Source of the DNA: an uncultured Bacteroides sp.
GTDB taxonomy: Bacteria > Bacteroidota > Bacteroidia > Cytophagales > Cyclobacteriaceae
Direction of reading: 5' to 3'
NCBI GenBank assembly: GCA_902168185.1
Contig: CABHOV010000029.1
Coordinates: 62,001 to 126,000, forward strand
DNA: 64,000 bases
Shown piece by piece: positions 36,031-44,851 of this stretch. The position numbers and the translations under genes are program-made. The notes beneath the pieces are model-generated. The model was given only the letters and a program-made list of their open reading frames with translations, made no database searches and was not told the DNA's origin. Each line of letters starts with the position of its first letter. The first letter of the stretch is position 1.

Positions 36031-36810
36031 ATGACGACAGACACGAGGCTTGAAGCAAACAAGTTGGTTGTTTTAAACGAAGGAAGAGAAGTTGAAAAAC
36101 TGATGCGTGTTATCGGACAGTTTATTACGAGTTGTTCAAGTTCTATGCGCGGTCCGCTGAAGTCTATAGAAGGCTTGGTAAGCTTGTTGCAGAACAGAAA
36201 TATATACTCTGACGATGAGCTTCGAATGTTCCTTTCACATATTAATGATAGTACACGGAAGATGGAAAATATGTTGGATGGACTGGAGCAGTTCCTTGAG
36301 AATTCAAGGAAGGATTTAGCACCACAGGAAGTTGATCTGACAGAGTTGATTCAGAAAATTTTTCACGAGTTCAGTGCAGAGCTTCATGAGCATGCGATCA
36401 CGCCCCGTGTAAAAGTTGAGCAGCATGTAAAGCTATATACAGACGCTGCAAGGTTGCGTATAGCACTGTGCAATGTTATTGAGAATGCCATTCGTTTCAG
36501 CGATCCTGGCAAAGAGAGAAAGTATATTGAGGTTCAAGGCAACGTGAATTTCACAAACTGCTCGATCAATGTAGTTGATAATGGCATCGGGATAGAAAGC
36601 GGGGAGGAGTCCAAAGTCTTTGATCTGTTCTTCCGCGGAACAGAAAGATCGAAAGGCCTGGGTGTCGGACTATATGTTGTGCGTGAAGTATTGGAACGGA
36701 TGGGTGGCAGCATAACGGTATATTCCAGGCGCAACATCGGTTCAAAGTTCTTTTTATGGATTCCGAATCAGTTGAAGCCGGGCTATATAAAAATTGAAAA
36801 CAAGGTATAG
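36031..36810 (+). CDS. Histidine-kinase-like protein lacking the phospho-acceptor histidine
   Basis: A 259-residue soluble protein with the dimerisation helix and ATPase domain of a sensor kinase but no sensor domain. The H box reads SSSMRGPLKSIEGL (residues 36-49); aligned with the usual SHDLRGP form, Ser37 stands where the histidine should be. The ATPase part looks intact: N box LCNVIENAIRFS, G1 VDNGIGIE, and G2 GLGVGLYVVREVLERMGG. It could therefore bind ATP but not autophosphorylate in the normal way, and might act on another kinase as a partner or modulator. It follows the LuxR-type regulator by about 290 bases with a structured leader between. Confidence 0.85.
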   Translation: MTTDTRLEANKLVVLNEGREVEKLMRVIGQFITSCSSSMRGPLKSIEGLVSLLQNRNIYSDDELRMFLSHINDSTRKMENMLDGLEQFLENSRKDLAPQEVDLTELIQKIFHEFSAELHEHAITPRVKVEQHVKLYTDAARLRIALCNVIENAIRFSDPGKERKYIEVQGNVNFTNCSINVVDNGIGIESGEESKVFDLFFRGTERSKGLGVGLYVVREVLERMGGSITVYSRRNIGSKFFLWIPNQLKPGYIKIENKV

Positions 36811-37174
36811 ATATATAGTTGATTGATAAAACCGGAGGTGTAAAAACCAAAGGTGAGTGGTGGAGGTGGAGGTGGTTTCATATAGTGCCTACCGGGGGGA
36901 TAGGAGCTTATGTTACTTAAACGTACTAGCACATCTTGCACGTACGCAACCTCTGCCTCCGTCACGAATTTAGATAATGTGTGTTTGAAGTTTAGGTTAA
37001 AGGGCATCCATAACGGATGCCTTTTTTTGTTTGTTATGAATATACCCGTTGAAACATCTATATCCATAAGAAGATCACTACATTTTATAATCTGGCGGCA
37101 ACATTCTTTTCATATTTTAAAAGTAGTTTCGCAGGCTTACTGTGTTTGATACTCCGAACTAAACCCCACATTAC
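36811..37174. other. Intergenic region with GGAGGTGG repeats and a terminator
   Basis: No gene is supported. It contains a purine-rich run of GGAGGT repeats (36861-36875), unusual for this AT-rich intergenic DNA, and a clear terminator at 36999-37025. The distance of about 190 bases from the kinase stop to that terminator leaves room for a small RNA, but I see no specific evidence for one. Confidence 0.35.
36999..37027 (+). terminator. Intrinsic terminator
   Basis: Stem GGCATCC/GGATGCC with flanking A-T pairs, a five-base loop and seven T afterwards. It ends transcripts from the kinase-like gene or from a small RNA in the stretch before it. Confidence 0.8.
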
Positions 37175-40100
37175 ATGAAACATCATTACCCGTTAGTGTT
37201 TTTTCTTTTGTTTTTGCCCGCGGTTGCTTTTTCACAGGTGAAATTGAATTTCATTAATTCACCCTATAGGCAGCACTTCGATTCTCTCGCCAGCAGCGGA
37301 ACAACCAATGATCTGGCTACACTCCCGAATGGCTGGACTTTTTCAGAGTCAGGAACGAATGCCAATACAACGTATGCCGCAGGTACAGGTTCCTCCAATG
37401 CCGGCAACACCTATAGCTTTGGACTTACTGCTGACGATCGTGCTCTCGGAGGTTTGCTTTCGGGGTCGCTTAGCCCAACGGTCGGTGCAGGCTTTGAGAA
37501 TTATACCGGTAGTACCATTACTTCCTTGCAGATCACCTATCGTGGTGAGCAATGGAGATTGGGCGCAACCGGAAGAGGAGCAGACCGTCTTGATTTTCAA
37601 TATAGCGGAGATGCTACATCTTTAACTTCCGGTACATGGACGGATATAGATGCACTTGATTTCAATAGCAAAATAACGGTTGGTACTGCAGGTGCTTTAA
37701 ACGGTAATGATACACTCAACAATCGTATACTTAATTTTACCATTGCCGGATTATCGATCGAGCCAGGAGAAACTTTTTATATACGCTGGCAGGATTCCAA
37801 TGTGGCAAGTTCAGATGATGGATTGGCCATCGATGACTTTACCATTGTCCCGGTAGGTATACCATCAAATATACCATCGATACAATTCGTGCCGGCCGCG
37901 TTGAATTTTGGTGATGTAACCGTATACGACAGCGCACACCTGCGATACCAGGTGATCGCTGCAAACCTCGAAGATTCTATTACCATTTTTACGTTTAACA
38001 ATGTCTATACATTATCTGCCGACAGTACACATTTCAATGCCTCCGCTAAATTACCGCCAACAGGCGGATTTATAGATGTACTGTTTGCTCCAACGGCACC
38101 TGGCATTTCCAGAGATTCTCTTTTTCACATCAGTGGCACTACATCCAATGTAGTACATGTGACCGGAAACGGGTTTGACTTTGCAAGCAGTATAATTCCG
38201 ATTGCTGTGGCGCGTACCAAAGCGCTGGGAGAAAAAGTTACCATAGCCGGTAGGATCACCGTTGGCAGTGAACTGGGAAATCCTGCATATATCCAGGATT
38301 CAACCGGTGGTATACCGGTTTTTGACTACGCATTCGCGAATGGTGTTACCATTGGAGACTCTGTAATTGTTACAGGTCCGATTGGAATATTCAATGAGCA
38401 GAAACAGATAAGCGGCAATGGTATAGCCTATATTAAACCGGATTCTTCCAAACGATTCATTGCGCCAAAGCCTATCGCTATAAATGAACTGCTGATAAAC
38501 GAAGGCTTGCTTGTAACTGTGCAGAATGTTGAATTGGTAAATAAAGCTTTTGTGTTTTATCCACAGAGTACAGAGGTTATTACTGGAGGAGGTGTACAGG
38601 CGGACTTGCGCATAGATGGAGATACAAATATACCGGGCCTTGCTAAGCCGCAGGGTATAGTTTCCATTACAGGGGTAGTGGGAAGATTCCGCAGCAATGC
38701 GCAGCTCCTTCCTCGTTTCAGTCGGGATATACCGGGAGCTGCAGTGCCATCACCTCCTTCCGATAGTATACCAAAAAGCAAAACGCTTGATGTCGTTACC
38801 TGGAACCTTGAGTTCTTCGGTGCTAAAAAAGAAGACTATGGCAATGAAGAGTACGGACCGGAAGATGAAGCGCAGCAGCTCGTGAATGTAAAACGAGTAC
38901 TCGATTCATTGCAAGCCGATGTTGTTGCCGTTGAAGAAGTTTCCAATGATTCATTGTTCACCGCCCTGATCTCACAATTAGGGAAATATAGGGCTGTATG
39001 TTCCGATCGTTATTCATATTCTTTTGACGGCCCCAGCAATACATTTCCTCCGCAAAAGGTTTGCTTCATATACGATACAGCAACCATCGATGTGCTGTCA
39101 GCCAGACCGTTGTTTGAAGCGCTATACGATGAAGCCCGCACAACAAACCCTGCGTTGTTGCCAGGCTATCCCGGAGGCAATCCATCCAGTTTTTATTCCA
39201 GCGGACGATTGCCATACTTGCTTACGGTACAGGCAACCATTGAAGGTGTCAGCGAGCGAATTTCGTTCGTGGGCATTCATGCTAAATCTGGCGCTACAGC
39301 AGCAGACAGAAGCCGCAGAGAATATGATGCTGCGGTATTGAAAGATTCCCTGGATGCAAACTTCCCGGGTGAACAAGTTATTATTCTAGGTGATTTGAAC
39401 GATGATCTTGATCAATCTATAGCGACCGGATTGGAAAGCCCGTATGCTTCGTTTATGAATGACACTATACACTATAGCGGCATTACAAAAAGTTTGAGCG
39501 ATGCCGGGGCAAGATCTACAATCAGCTTTAACGACATGATCGATCATCAGTTGATCACCGATGATCTGCGGGAAGAGTATATTTCTGGTTCCGAGCAGGT
39601 CATTACACCGTTCAACTTTATTACGAACTATGCAGCTACTACGTCAGATCACTTGCCGGTAATTGTTCGCTACAGCTTGCAGGCTCCGCGTGTTGATTTC
39701 GTGCAAAGTGCCGTTACACTTTCGGAGGACAGCACTACATATATAGCACAACTTACCATCAGCAAAAAGTCGGCTACTGATAAATACATAACGATAGCGC
39801 TCGATGGCGAAGGAGTATATGGTGAAGACTTTATAACCGAGCCGGCAGCCGTTGACTCTAAAATTATCCTGCCGATCGCTGCCGATATAACAACAGCTTC
39901 ATTTAAAATTATAGTGCTGAACGATGCCATCGATGAACTGGCGGAAACCACAATGTTCACAATTCTCGAAGAGGGTGGTTTGACCGGTGGAGATCAATCC
40001 GTATTTGCATTAACGATCGAGGACAACGATATCCCTTCAATTGCTTTCGAAGAGTTATTCGCCAGTGCAAAGGAGGGAACAGGAGTATATAACCTGAAGT

Positions 40101-40651
40101 TAAAGCTGAGCACACCAGTTGCATCCGATCAAACCATGACGATTCAGGTAACACCAGGCCCGGGTGCGGTATATGGTATAGACTATACCACTGAACCAGC
40201 CTTGAGCCAGCAACGAATTCAACTGCACGTACCTGCTGGCAGCAATGAAGTATCTATAGGTATAACGCCGTTGGCGGATGGCGGCATTGAATTTCCATTG
40301 GAGTTTATTTCATTCTTCTTGGAAAAGACAACGGACGGACTTGTGTTGGCGAATCCCCGCATCTCAATTTTCACCATCATCGATGTAAAGAAAAGACAGC
40401 CGCACATTGTAGCATCGCCTAACCCAACCACGGGCAACGTGAAGTTACTGAGCAAAGATGTCAATGAAAACGAAATGATCCAGGCGGAATTGCGTGGCAC
40501 AACGGGTGAGATACTGTACACGGGGACCGGTACATTGAATGATCTGAGCGCGACCTTTACTACCAGGCTCCAGCAAAACAGAAGAGGTGTCTATACTGTA
40601 AAACTCCAGATCGATGGTGAAACCATCCTGGTAAGAATACTGAAGATCTGA
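37175..40651 (+). CDS. Secreted endonuclease/exonuclease/phosphatase protein with Calx-beta and T9SS sorting domains
   Basis: An 1158-residue exported protein with signal peptide MKHHYPLVFFLLFLPAVAFS. Residues about 20-230 are a Ser/Thr/Gly-rich beta domain, 235-335 an Ig-like unit, and 340-460 an OB-fold-like domain (VTIAGRITVGSELGNPAYIQ). The EEP nuclease domain spans about 537-830: LDVVTWNLEFFG, VVAVEEVSND (metal Glu), GDLNDDLD and SDHLPVIVRYS (catalytic Asp-His). Two Calx-beta units follow (about 850-1065), then a C-terminal type IX sorting domain (NPTTGNVKLLS, ending VKLQIDGETILVRILKI). It is likely cell-surface or extracellular and degrades nucleic acid, perhaps for phosphate; that role is inference. 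Flanked by terminators, so monocistronic. Confidence 0.88.
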   Translation: MKHHYPLVFFLLFLPAVAFSQVKLNFINSPYRQHFDSLASSGTTNDLATLPNGWTFSESGTNANTTYAAGTGSSNAGNTYSFGLTADDRALGGLLSGSLSPTVGAGFENYTGSTITSLQITYRGEQWRLGATGRGADRLDFQYSGDATSLTSGTWTDIDALDFNSKITVGTAGALNGNDTLNNRILNFTIAGLSIEPGETFYIRWQDSNVASSDDGLAIDDFTIVPVGIPSNIPSIQFVPAALNFGDVTVYDSAHLRYQVIAANLEDSITIFTFNNVYTLSADSTHFNASAKLPPTGGFIDVLFAPTAPGISRDSLFHISGTTSNVVHVTGNGFDFASSIIPIAVARTKALGEKVTIAGRITVGSELGNPAYIQDSTGGIPVFDYAFANGVTIGDSVIVTGPIGIFNEQKQISGNGIAYIKPDSSKRFIAPKPIAINELLINEGLLVTVQNVELVNKAFVFYPQSTEVITGGGVQADLRIDGDTNIPGLAKPQGIVSITGVVGRFRSNAQLLPRFSRDIPGAAVPSPPSDSIPKSKTLDVVTWNLEFFGAKKEDYGNEEYGPEDEAQQLVNVKRVLDSLQADVVAVEEVSNDSLFTALISQLGKYRAVCSDRYSYSFDGPSNTFPPQKVCFIYDTATIDVLSARPLFEALYDEARTTNPALLPGYPGGNPSSFYSSGRLPYLLTVQATIEGVSERISFVGIHAKSGATAADRSRREYDAAVLKDSLDANFPGEQVIILGDLNDDLDQSIATGLESPYASFMNDTIHYSGITKSLSDAGARSTISFNDMIDHQLITDDLREEYISGSEQVITPFNFITNYAATTSDHLPVIVRYSLQAPRVDFVQSAVTLSEDSTTYIAQLTISKKSATDKYITIALDGEGVYGEDFITEPAAVDSKIILPIAADITTASFKIIVLNDAIDELAETTMFTILEEGGLTGGDQSVFALTIEDNDIPSIAFEELFASAKEGTGVYNLKLKLSTPVASDQTMTIQVTPGPGAVYGIDYTTEPALSQQRIQLHVPAGSNEVSIGITPLADGGIEFPLEFISFFLEKTTDGLVLANPRISIFTIIDVKKRQPHIVASPNPTTGNVKLLSKDVNENEMIQAELRGTTGEILYTGTGTLNDLSATFTTRLQQNRRGVYTVKLQIDGETILVRILKI

Positions 40652-40665
40652 TTCTGATATACTAT

Positions 40666-40701
40666 ATATAAAAGAGTGCTCATCGAAGCACCCTTTTATA
40701 T
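40666..40701. terminator. Bidirectional terminator between convergent genes
   Basis: Fifteen-base arms ATATAAAAGAGTGCT and AGCACCCTTTTATAT with one mismatch around a six-base loop. A/T tracts flank both sides, so it can serve the nuclease gene and the convergent LLM oxidoreductase gene. Confidence 0.8.
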
Positions 40702-40730
40702 GGTTCAATATCAATATATAGTTTTTTCCT

Positions 40731-41750
40731 TTATTGGAAAACATCAGCAGGAAGCAGGAACATTTCTGCTATCAACTCATAGGAACGAAGCCTGTCTTCA
40801 AATGTATCTGCGAAGGTGGAGATCACCACTTCGTCAACATCAAAATTCTTTGCGAGCTGGTTGATCTTTTCCTTTACAACGTCAGGGGTACCTGTAATCG
40901 TGCGAAGGCGATTGTACTGAACCCGAGCAAGCTCTTCGCGTGAGTATGCATACGACTTGATGGATTCATACGAAGGAGATTCATCGATTTTTCCTTTCTC
41001 TATACTGAGCAGACGATAATCCATTACGGCCTGTACCTGTGCTGCCTTTTCTTCCGTTTCTCCACAAAACACAAAAACACCTACGCTTACTTTCGGCTGC
41101 TGTAACTGTGCAGAAGGTTTGAACTGCTGACGGTACGCACGAATTGCTTCGGGGCCGCCTACCGGGTTAATAAACTGAGCGAATGACAATGCCATTCCAA
41201 AGTGTGCTGCTATATATGCACTCTCGCCACTACTGGTCAGCATCCATAATTCAGGTTGCGTATCGATTCGGGGAATTGCCCGAACCTTTTCGTGTACCGT
41301 GCCCGTTGTAGCATCGTCCGACAAGAACGCCTTCATGTCCACAATCTGCTGAATATAGTCCTGCGGGTTAAACGTGTTCGAAGGATTTAAGAGCGATGCC
41401 GTAAGCCTGTCCCCACCGGGAGCGCGTCCTATTCCTAAATCGATTCGGCCGGGATATAGGGCTTCAAGCAATCGAAAATTTTCAGCAACCTTCAATGTGC
41501 TGTGGTTGGGTAACATAATACCGCCTGAACCGAAACGGAGATTTTTAGTCTCACCAGCCAGACGTGCTATTAAAACTTCCGGTGCTGCACCTGCGAGTGT
41601 CAAAATGTTATGATGTTCCGATAGCCAGTAACGGGTATAGCCGAGCTTATCGGTAAATTTGGCGAGCGCTATACTTTCCTGTAAAGCTTCCCGCGCATTG
41701 CTTCCCCTGCGGATCGGAGTCTGATCCAGTACACTAAGTTTCAATTTCAT
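40731..41750 (-). CDS. LLM-class flavin-dependent oxidoreductase (bacterial luciferase-like)
   Basis: A 339-residue cytoplasmic protein of the luciferase-like monooxygenase family in its YhbW/MsnO8-like form: LSVLDQTPIRRGSNAREALQ at the start, GYTRYWLSEHHN, LRFGSGGIMLPNHSTLKVAE, YPGRIDLGIGRAPGGD and LTSSGESAYIAAHFGM. It uses reduced FMN to oxidise an unknown substrate. It starts about 210 bases from the end of the small membrane protein gene and has no operon partner. Confidence 0.93.
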   Translation of the reverse strand: MKLKLSVLDQTPIRRGSNAREALQESIALAKFTDKLGYTRYWLSEHHNILTLAGAAPEVLIARLAGETKNLRFGSGGIMLPNHSTLKVAENFRLLEALYPGRIDLGIGRAPGGDRLTASLLNPSNTFNPQDYIQQIVDMKAFLSDDATTGTVHEKVRAIPRIDTQPELWMLTSSGESAYIAAHFGMALSFAQFINPVGGPEAIRAYRQQFKPSAQLQQPKVSVGVFVFCGETEEKAAQVQAVMDYRLLSIEKGKIDESPSYESIKSYAYSREELARVQYNRLRTITGTPDVVKEKINQLAKNFDVDEVVISTFADTFEDRLRSYELIAEMFLLPADVFQ

Positions 41751-41916
41751 AGACCACGGATACCCGCCTGCAAAGCAGGAGGTGTTTATTTTGTACTTTT
41801 CATAAACACCGTTGTGTCCCGTAAAGGTTCAACGCTCATCCGGATATTGAAAAAAGTATTTGCTTGATCCAGTGAAAGTCTGGTGTACTATACATGGAAT
41901 CTTCAGGATATAAAAG

Positions 41917-41950
41917 GCTGTTTCGAAATGGTGCTGCACTTCGAAACAGC
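41917..41950 (-). terminator. Intrinsic terminator of the small membrane protein gene
   Basis: A perfect 11-bp repeat GCTGTTTCGAA/TTCGAAACAGC with a 12-base loop, ten bases after the stop at 41960; read on the minus strand it is followed by CCTTTTA. Confidence 0.75.
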
Positions 41951-41959
41951 TCATGATAA

Positions 41960-42340
41960 TTATGCCGTTGTAACCTGCTTCACCTCCCTGATCTGTAAGT
42001 AAGCCATAGCGGCAACCCATAAAGCCACTGCCGTGATTGCTATATAGCCGATTACCGATAAGTTAAACAGTTGAGGAAGTACAATGGCGAAGCTGCCAAT
42101 TACCCAAAGAACATCCAGCGTTATGATGGTATATACCTGGAGAGGTCGCGGTGATTTTTGAATGCCTTCATACAATACACCGGCAGCAAAAACAACCAGA
42201 AAAATTCCAACACCGGTAAACGCCTGTGATTGTGATGTGCCGAAGAGATCAGCAACGGTGCGTGCAAAAACAATGAGTCCAACACCGGTAGCGCCTGAGC
42301 TTACCGCGTTGATAAGAAGTACATTTTTTAAGGATTTCAT
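41960..42340 (-). CDS. Small four-helix membrane protein of unknown function
   Basis: A 126-residue protein with four hydrophobic segments (about residues 5-27, 39-60, 70-92 and 95-117) and short polar loops. I do not recognise the family. It is divergent from the AraC regulator at 42488, with about 150 bases between starts, a typical arrangement of a regulator and its target. Confidence 0.75.
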   Translation of the reverse strand: MKSLKNVLLINAVSSGATGVGLIVFARTVADLFGTSQSQAFTGVGIFLVVFAAGVLYEGIQKSPRPLQVYTIITLDVLWVIGSFAIVLPQLFNLSVIGYIAITAVALWVAAMAYLQIREVKQVTTA

Positions 42341-42475
42341 AACCGTTTTGTTTAGTGTTTATTGATGATGTAAAAGTATAGCAGTGGCCTTGGAAGCCAT
42401 TTATCCTTTCACGCCAACCATTTACCATTTTCCGCCATTTATATATCCTGATGACAAATGGGTTTTCTCAATCCC

Positions 42476-42483
42476 TATATTTG
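42476..42483 (+). promoter_or_regulatory. TATATTTG, candidate -7 box very close to the AraC start
   Basis: The octamer fits TAnnTTTG exactly but ends only four bases before the ATG at 42488. If used, the transcript would be leaderless or nearly so. No good -33 box is visible, so it may be chance. Confidence 0.25.
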
Positions 42484-42487
42484 TTTC

Positions 42488-43498
42488 ATGATAGAAGAAC
42501 AACAAAAACGGTTTATACTAAGCCTGCTGGCCTACGCAGTACAGCGCGGTATATCGGCACAGCAACTTTGTAAACTCAGCAACATTGATCTGGCGGCCTT
42601 GAAGAAAAAAGGACCTATAGCAATTAGCGACAAGCAGCGCGATGACCTTTGGCTGAATGCCAGTCATTTGAGTGGCGATCTTTTATTTGGATTACATTTT
42701 GGAGAATCGATGCAGTTGAGTGCGCTCGGTATAGTAGGTGAAATCATAAAGACCAGCAGTACAATAGGGGAGGCGTTGACACATGCTGCAGCCATGATCC
42801 CCCTGGTAACCGACCTGGTGAGTATGCAGGTAACGCGATCTAAAAAAACATTTATACTTGAATATATACCCACCGCTGCCGGTAAAAAGCAGGAGGATAC
42901 TTTTACCTTTCACCAGATGCTGGATCTGTTAATGGTTTTTACGATTCACGAACTGGATGGTTTATTGCTTCGCAAAGTTGAGCCCTATGCCGTGCAGTAT
43001 TCTTTTAAGATCCCGAATGCGCAGGAGTATGAACGAGTCCTGCGATGTATACCCTCGCGAAAGGCAGGTAAATATACTCTGGAGTTTGAGAACTCCTATT
43101 GGGATGAGCCAATCCTTACCGCCCACTATGAACTCCAGAAGATATTACTTGATGCAGTAACATCCATCAGTAAAGAATCCGTGAGCGGGCAAACCCTCCA
43201 ATCGAAAATTTATACTTACCTGTTCAGCAACGCTTACCTGGGCGTACTCACGCTGGAAGAAGTGGCTGCTAATTTCAATGTTAGTGCAAGGAGTTTACAG
43301 CGCAAGTTACAAGAGGAAGGTATAACGTACCAGCAGTTATCCGATGCCGTAAAAAAGTCACTGGCGGTACACTATATACAATCCGGAAGTTACCCGTTGA
43401 AAGAGATCTCGGCTATGCTTGGCTATAATGAACTCAGCGCCTTTACGCGTGCTTTTAAACGGTGGACCGGTAAAGCGCCTGTAAACTATAGAGGCTAA
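42488..43498 (+). CDS. AraC-family regulator with PF12625-type N-terminal domain
   Basis: A 336-residue protein. The first 200 residues fit the AraC arabinose-binding-like N-terminal domain of the OruR/MmsR type (QRGISAQQLCKLSNIDLAAL, DDLWLNASHLSGDLLFGLHFG). The C-terminal 100 residues are the double HTH: LTLEEVAANFNVSARSLQRKLQEEG and YPLKEISAMLGYNELSAFTRAFKRWTGKAP. I chose the ATG at 42488 (MIEEQQKRF) rather than 42458, because the family starts close to this point. It likely controls the divergent small membrane protein; the effector is unknown. Confidence 0.9.
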   Translation: MIEEQQKRFILSLLAYAVQRGISAQQLCKLSNIDLAALKKKGPIAISDKQRDDLWLNASHLSGDLLFGLHFGESMQLSALGIVGEIIKTSSTIGEALTHAAAMIPLVTDLVSMQVTRSKKTFILEYIPTAAGKKQEDTFTFHQMLDLLMVFTIHELDGLLLRKVEPYAVQYSFKIPNAQEYERVLRCIPSRKAGKYTLEFENSYWDEPILTAHYELQKILLDAVTSISKESVSGQTLQSKIYTYLFSNAYLGVLTLEEVAANFNVSARSLQRKLQEEGITYQQLSDAVKKSLAVHYIQSGSYPLKEISAMLGYNELSAFTRAFKRWTGKAPVNYRG

Positions 43499-43505
43499 CG
43501 TAAAA

Positions 43506-43922
43506 CTAATTTTGGTGCCGGCCAATGACTTTCACAAGGCATTTTTCTATTTCAGTTTTCAAGAGCGAAAAACGCATCGGCTTTTGTATATACTGAAATG
43601 CTCCAAGCTGGTATGATTTTTCAATGTTGTCCATAGCCGAAGATGTAGATAGAATCACAACAGGAATTGCCTGAAGGCTGGTGTGTGTTTTAATCTCTTT
43701 CAGACATTGGAAGCCGTTTTTCAAAGGCATATTCAGATCCATGAAAATGACATCCGGATGTTGCCTGCTGGCAAGCAGTTTTTCCAACAACACAATTCCA
43801 TTTTCAGCAATGGTCAGGTTAATAGGATGGCCTAATTCTACAAATACATCTTTAAATAGGAGAACATCATCTTGGTCGTCATCGGCATAGTAAATATTCT
43901 GGATCAACTGATTTTGGTTCAT
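43506..43922 (-). CDS. Single-domain response regulator (RcpA-like)
   Basis: A 138-residue receiver: acidic residues in YYADDDQDDVLLF, phospho-acceptor D62 in VIFMDLNMPLKNG, and a lysine in YIQKPM. The order with a long first loop is that of RcpA-type receivers often partnered with phytochrome or other kinases not encoded next to them. It is convergent with the AraC gene (7 bases apart) and divergent from the NarL-type regulator at 44133. Confidence 0.92.
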   Translation of the reverse strand: MNQNQLIQNIYYADDDQDDVLLFKDVFVELGHPINLTIAENGIVLLEKLLASRQHPDVIFMDLNMPLKNGFQCLKEIKTHTSLQAIPVVILSTSSAMDNIEKSYQLGAFQYIQKPMRFSLLKTEIEKCLVKVIGRHQN

Positions 43923-44039
43923 CTTGGATTTGAATGTTGAAGGTGGCAGGTTTTTATACTGGGGAGGCTGCTATACTTCACGCTTAAATTTAGGTCACAA
44001 TTACAAGTTCAATATTAGATTGTTAACGTCTAAGATTCT

Positions 44040-44057
44040 ATCAGGGAAATCCCTGAT
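44040..44057 (+). promoter_or_regulatory. Palindrome ATCAGGG-AAAT-CCCTGAT in divergent regulator region
   Basis: A perfect inverted repeat between two divergently transcribed response-regulator genes, followed by TTTTTG. It may be an operator or a short RNA hairpin. The same CCCTGATTTTT string occurs 82 bases before the start of the kinase-like gene at 36031, the same distance as here to the ATG at 44133. Confidence 0.4.
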
Positions 44058-44132
44058 TTTTGTCAGTATTTGAGGGAATTCTTGAACGATTCCAATAATG
44101 CCTTATACCTTTAAGGATTTATAAATTGAAAA

Positions 44133-44810
44133 ATGACTCAAAAGATTAAAGTCTTTCACCTCGAAGATTACAAAATTATACGTGATGGTATCCGCTTCCT
44201 GTTAGGTCATGACGAGTCGATCGAAGTTGTTGGAGAAGCTAAACTTGGTGAAGAACTTCTAAACGTTATCGATAAAACAGACATCGATATACTGTTGCTC
44301 GACATCTACTTGGACGGCATGCAGGATGTTCGTACCATTGATGGCTTTGAGGTTTGCGATATAGTTCAGAAGAAGTATCCGAAGATTAAAATCGTAGCGC
44401 ACTCTGTCTATGACGATGCGGACCGTGTGGCCAAGATCATGAAGGCGGGTGCGATGGGATTTGTTTCGAAAAAGGCTGGTTACGAGGAATTGATTCAGGC
44501 TATAAAAGTTGTATATAGCGGTAAAAAATATATTTGCGCGGAGACATCGCGAAAGCTGAAAAACATTAATAAATTTTTGGCTGGGATTGAGGATACTCTT
44601 CGGGGAGAAGACGAGTTCTTTTCAAAACGAGAGCGTGAAGTGTTGGAGTTGATGGCGAAAGGACACTCATCCAGAATTATAGCGGAGAACTTGTTCATTA
44701 CCGAAAAGACTGTGGAGTCGCATCGCAAGAACATGATTCAGAAGGCAAAGGTAAAAAACACAGCTGAGTTGATCGCATATGCTTCAGCTCGCGGTTTTTT
44801 AAAGATATAG
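44133..44810 (+). CDS. NarL/FixJ-type response regulator with LuxR DNA-binding domain
   Basis: A 225-residue protein. The receiver has E11/D12 in HLEDYK and phospho-acceptor D57 in ILLLDIYLDG, with a slightly longer loop after it than usual. The LuxR domain (about 160-220) shows FSKREREVLELMAKGHSSR and ITEKTVESHRKNMIQK. The PAS kinase gene follows 41 bases downstream in the same direction, so the pair is very probably a cognate two-component system. A TACCTTTA near-consensus -7 box lies about 20 bases before the start. Confidence 0.93.
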   Translation: MTQKIKVFHLEDYKIIRDGIRFLLGHDESIEVVGEAKLGEELLNVIDKTDIDILLLDIYLDGMQDVRTIDGFEVCDIVQKKYPKIKIVAHSVYDDADRVAKIMKAGAMGFVSKKAGYEELIQAIKVVYSGKKYICAETSRKLKNINKFLAGIEDTLRGEDEFFSKREREVLELMAKGHSSRIIAENLFITEKTVESHRKNMIQKAKVKNTAELIAYASARGFLKI

Positions 44811-44851
44811 AGGCCAGCCCCGTTGCTGCCTGGGGTATAAACGTTTAATTA

